A stretch of 64,000 bases of DNA from Geodermatophilus aquaeductus. Its GTDB lineage: Bacteria > Actinomycetota > Actinomycetes > Mycobacteriales > Geodermatophilaceae. The position numbers and the translations under genes are program-made. Below the pieces are notes generated by a model. The model was not told the origin of the DNA and made no database searches. It was given only the letters and a program-made list of their open reading frames with translations. The DNA is taken from the NCBI RefSeq assembly GCF_900182545.1, contig NZ_FXTJ01000003.1:372001-436000 (forward strand), read 5' to 3'. Below are positions 62,690 to 64,000 of this stretch, in pieces (position 1 is the stretch's first letter; each line of letters opens with the position of its first letter).

Positions 62690-64000
62690 CAGGACTTCCA
62701 GGTGTCGTGCAGCTGCAGGCGGCTGGAGGCGTCGAACTCCAGGTCGTGCACGGCTGGCGCGACGCCGAGGGTCGTCTGCAGCTCGACCACCGGGATCAGG
62801 AAGTCGTTGTCGACCAGCAGCTGCTGCGCCTGCCCGATCAGCTCCTCGCGCTGCGCCTCGTCGACCGTCGCCGCCTGCTCCTGCAGCACGCCGTCGAGCT
62901 CGCCGGCGGGCACCCGGTAGACGTTGGTCAGGGCCGTGGAGAACTGGCTGCGCAGGATGTCGGCGTCGGCGCGGGTGACGTTGCCCCAGGCGGCCTGGAA
63001 CTCCCCGCTCTGCAGCTGCGGCAGCAGCTGCGCGATCGGCTGCTCGCGCAGGGTCAGCTCGACGCCGACCGCGCGCAGCTGCTGCTGCACCAGCTCCAGC
63101 GCCGGCCGGTTGGTGGCCGCCACCGGCGCCCACACCACCTCGAGGGCCAGCCGGGTGCCGTCCTTCTCGCGGATGCCGTCGGCGCCGGGCGTCCAGCCGG
63201 CGGCGTCGAGCAGCTCGGCCGCCCGGTCGGGGTCGGTGGCCAGCTCGTCGGAGAGGTCGCGGTAACCGGGCGTGGTGTGCGCCAGCGGGCTGGTGGCGGG
63301 CTCGGTGCCGCTCGGGAAGACGGCGTCGACGATCTCCTGCCGGTCGATCGCGAGGGACAGCGCCTGGCGCACCTGCGGGTCCTGCAGCAGCGGCAGCGAG
63401 TTGTTCAGGCCGATGTTGAAGACGACGCCCGGGTTGGCGCGGGCCTTCAGCTGGATGCCGGCGCCCTCCAGCGCCGCCTCGTCGGCCTGCGCGACGCTGC
63501 CGATGGCGTCCACCTGGCCCGACTGCAGGCTGCCGGTGCGGACGCCGGCCTCCGGGACGATCTGGAACACGACCCGGTCGAGGTGGGCCTCGCCGTCCTT
63601 GTCCCACAGCGAGGAGCCCCAGTCGTAGCCGTCGCGCCGCTCGAGGGTGATCGACTGGTTCTGCACGTACTCGCCGAGCGTGAACGGGCCGGAGCCGGCG
63701 ACGCCCTCGGAGCAGCGCTGCTCGGGCGGCAGCGCCGCGCTGGCGGAGGAGACCAGGCCGAGCGAGTGGGTCGACGTCGCCTGGAGGAACTGCACGTTCG
63801 GGGCGCCGAAGGTGACCTGGGCGGTGAGCTCGTCGACGACCCTCGTCCCCGTGTAGCCGACGAGGTAGCCGCGGGCCAGGCCGGCGAGCGGGCCCAGGTC
63901 GGGGATCGCGTCGAGGTTGTCCTCGACCACCTGGGCGGTGAGTGGGGTGCCGTCGCTGAAGGTGACGCCCGGCCGCAGGTGGAAGGTGAAGCTGGTGGCG
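62689..64000 (-). CDS. ABC transporter substrate-binding protein, family 5 (5' end outside window)
   Basis: C-terminal 436 residues of a peptide/nickel/opine-type (SBP_bac_5) binding protein; the signal peptide is beyond position 64000. Visible parts: FTFHLRPGVTFSDGTPLTAQ at the edge, GSGPFTLGEYVQNQSITLER, NIGLNNSLPLLQDPQVRQAL and SLAIDRQEIVDAVFPSGTEP. Ligand not readable. It is probably the first gene of the operon that ends with the flavin reductase at 53401, so the operon promoter is outside the window. Confidence 0.93.
   Translation of the reverse strand, partial: ATSFTFHLRPGVTFSDGTPLTAQVVEDNLDAIPDLGPLAGLARGYLVGYTGTRVVDELTAQVTFGAPNVQFLQATSTHSLGLVSSASAALPPEQRCSEGVAGSGPFTLGEYVQNQSITLERRDGYDWGSSLWDKDGEAHLDRVVFQIVPEAGVRTGSLQSGQVDAIGSVAQADEAALEGAGIQLKARANPGVVFNIGLNNSLPLLQDPQVRQALSLAIDRQEIVDAVFPSGTEPATSPLAHTTPGYRDLSDELATDPDRAAELLDAAGWTPGADGIREKDGTRLALEVVWAPVAATNRPALELVQQQLRAVGVELTLREQPIAQLLPQLQSGEFQAAWGNVTRADADILRSQFSTALTNVYRVPAGELDGVLQEQAATVDEAQREELIGQAQQLLVDNDFLIPVVELQTTLGVAPAVHDLEFDASSRLQLHDTWKS

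Overview
The window is a gene-dense, very GC-rich stretch with many GTG starts, chains of genes overlapping by 1 to 8 bases, and a clearly actinobacterial gene set: an F420-linked NADPH reductase, GlnE beside a GlnA2-type glutamine synthetase, a Rv2629-like release-factor-fold protein, a DUF222/13E12-type HNH gene and a Gram-positive Tad pilus locus. I infer a member of the Geodermatophilaceae or a close relative (Blastococcus, Geodermatophilus, Modestobacter); this is inference from gene content and composition, since no rRNA or tRNA gene is visible. No phage, transposase, CRISPR array or plasmid function was found, so the window reads as ordinary chromosome with some accessory modules.

Layout. 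1-6.8 kb: a DevR-like response regulator cut by the edge, a YidD with an unusual N-terminus, a MetE-core protein, a secreted 5'-nucleotidase, DUF1353 and an MFS transporter. 7-10 kb: an iron redox enzyme, a soluble GAF-GAF chemoreceptor and a CDGSH protein. 10-15.4 kb: nitrogen control (glnE, an amidotransferase, glnA2) with a 76-bp palindrome behind glnA2. 15.5-18.2 kb: a SufR-like Fe-S regulator, GTP cyclohydrolase I and a ferredoxin-reductase-type flavoprotein with a visible promoter and operator. 18.3-25.6 kb: nadE, panB, a glycosyltransferase, an F420-type reductase, small proteins and a diguanylate cyclase. 25.7-30.5 kb: an M24 peptidase and a group of probable stress genes (ChaB/Rho_N, cupin, hotdog thioesterase, DUF2795, baeRF family, a small acidic-helix protein) around a near-symmetric divergent promoter. 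30.6-38.6 kb: a complete Tad/Flp locus (flp, tadE, tadG, cpaB, tadZ, tadA, tadB, tadC) plus its prepilin peptidase. 38.8-53.4 kb: mixed enzymes, including a DUF222-HNH gene with a PafBC-type damage promoter, PPK2, SelO, a TfoX-like pseudogene with an in-frame TAG, and an ATPase with a C-terminal winged helix near an AraC regulator. 53.4-64 kb: one tightly coupled operon of an oligopeptide-type ABC transporter, DUF1684, two flavin-dependent LLM monooxygenases, an FAD/NAD(P)-binding protein and a flavin reductase, which looks like uptake plus oxidative cleavage of a small, possibly sulfur-containing, compound.

The observations I rate highest are (1) the Fe-S-regulator/folE/reductase module with shared TTGGTYCTAGA boxes, (2) the 61-bp near-palindromic promoter driving two stress transcription units, (3) the LLM-monooxygenase/ABC operon, (4) the perfect 36-bp palindrome after glnA2, and (5) the ATPase-winged-helix regulator. 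All functions are read from motifs by eye; nothing was searched against a database.
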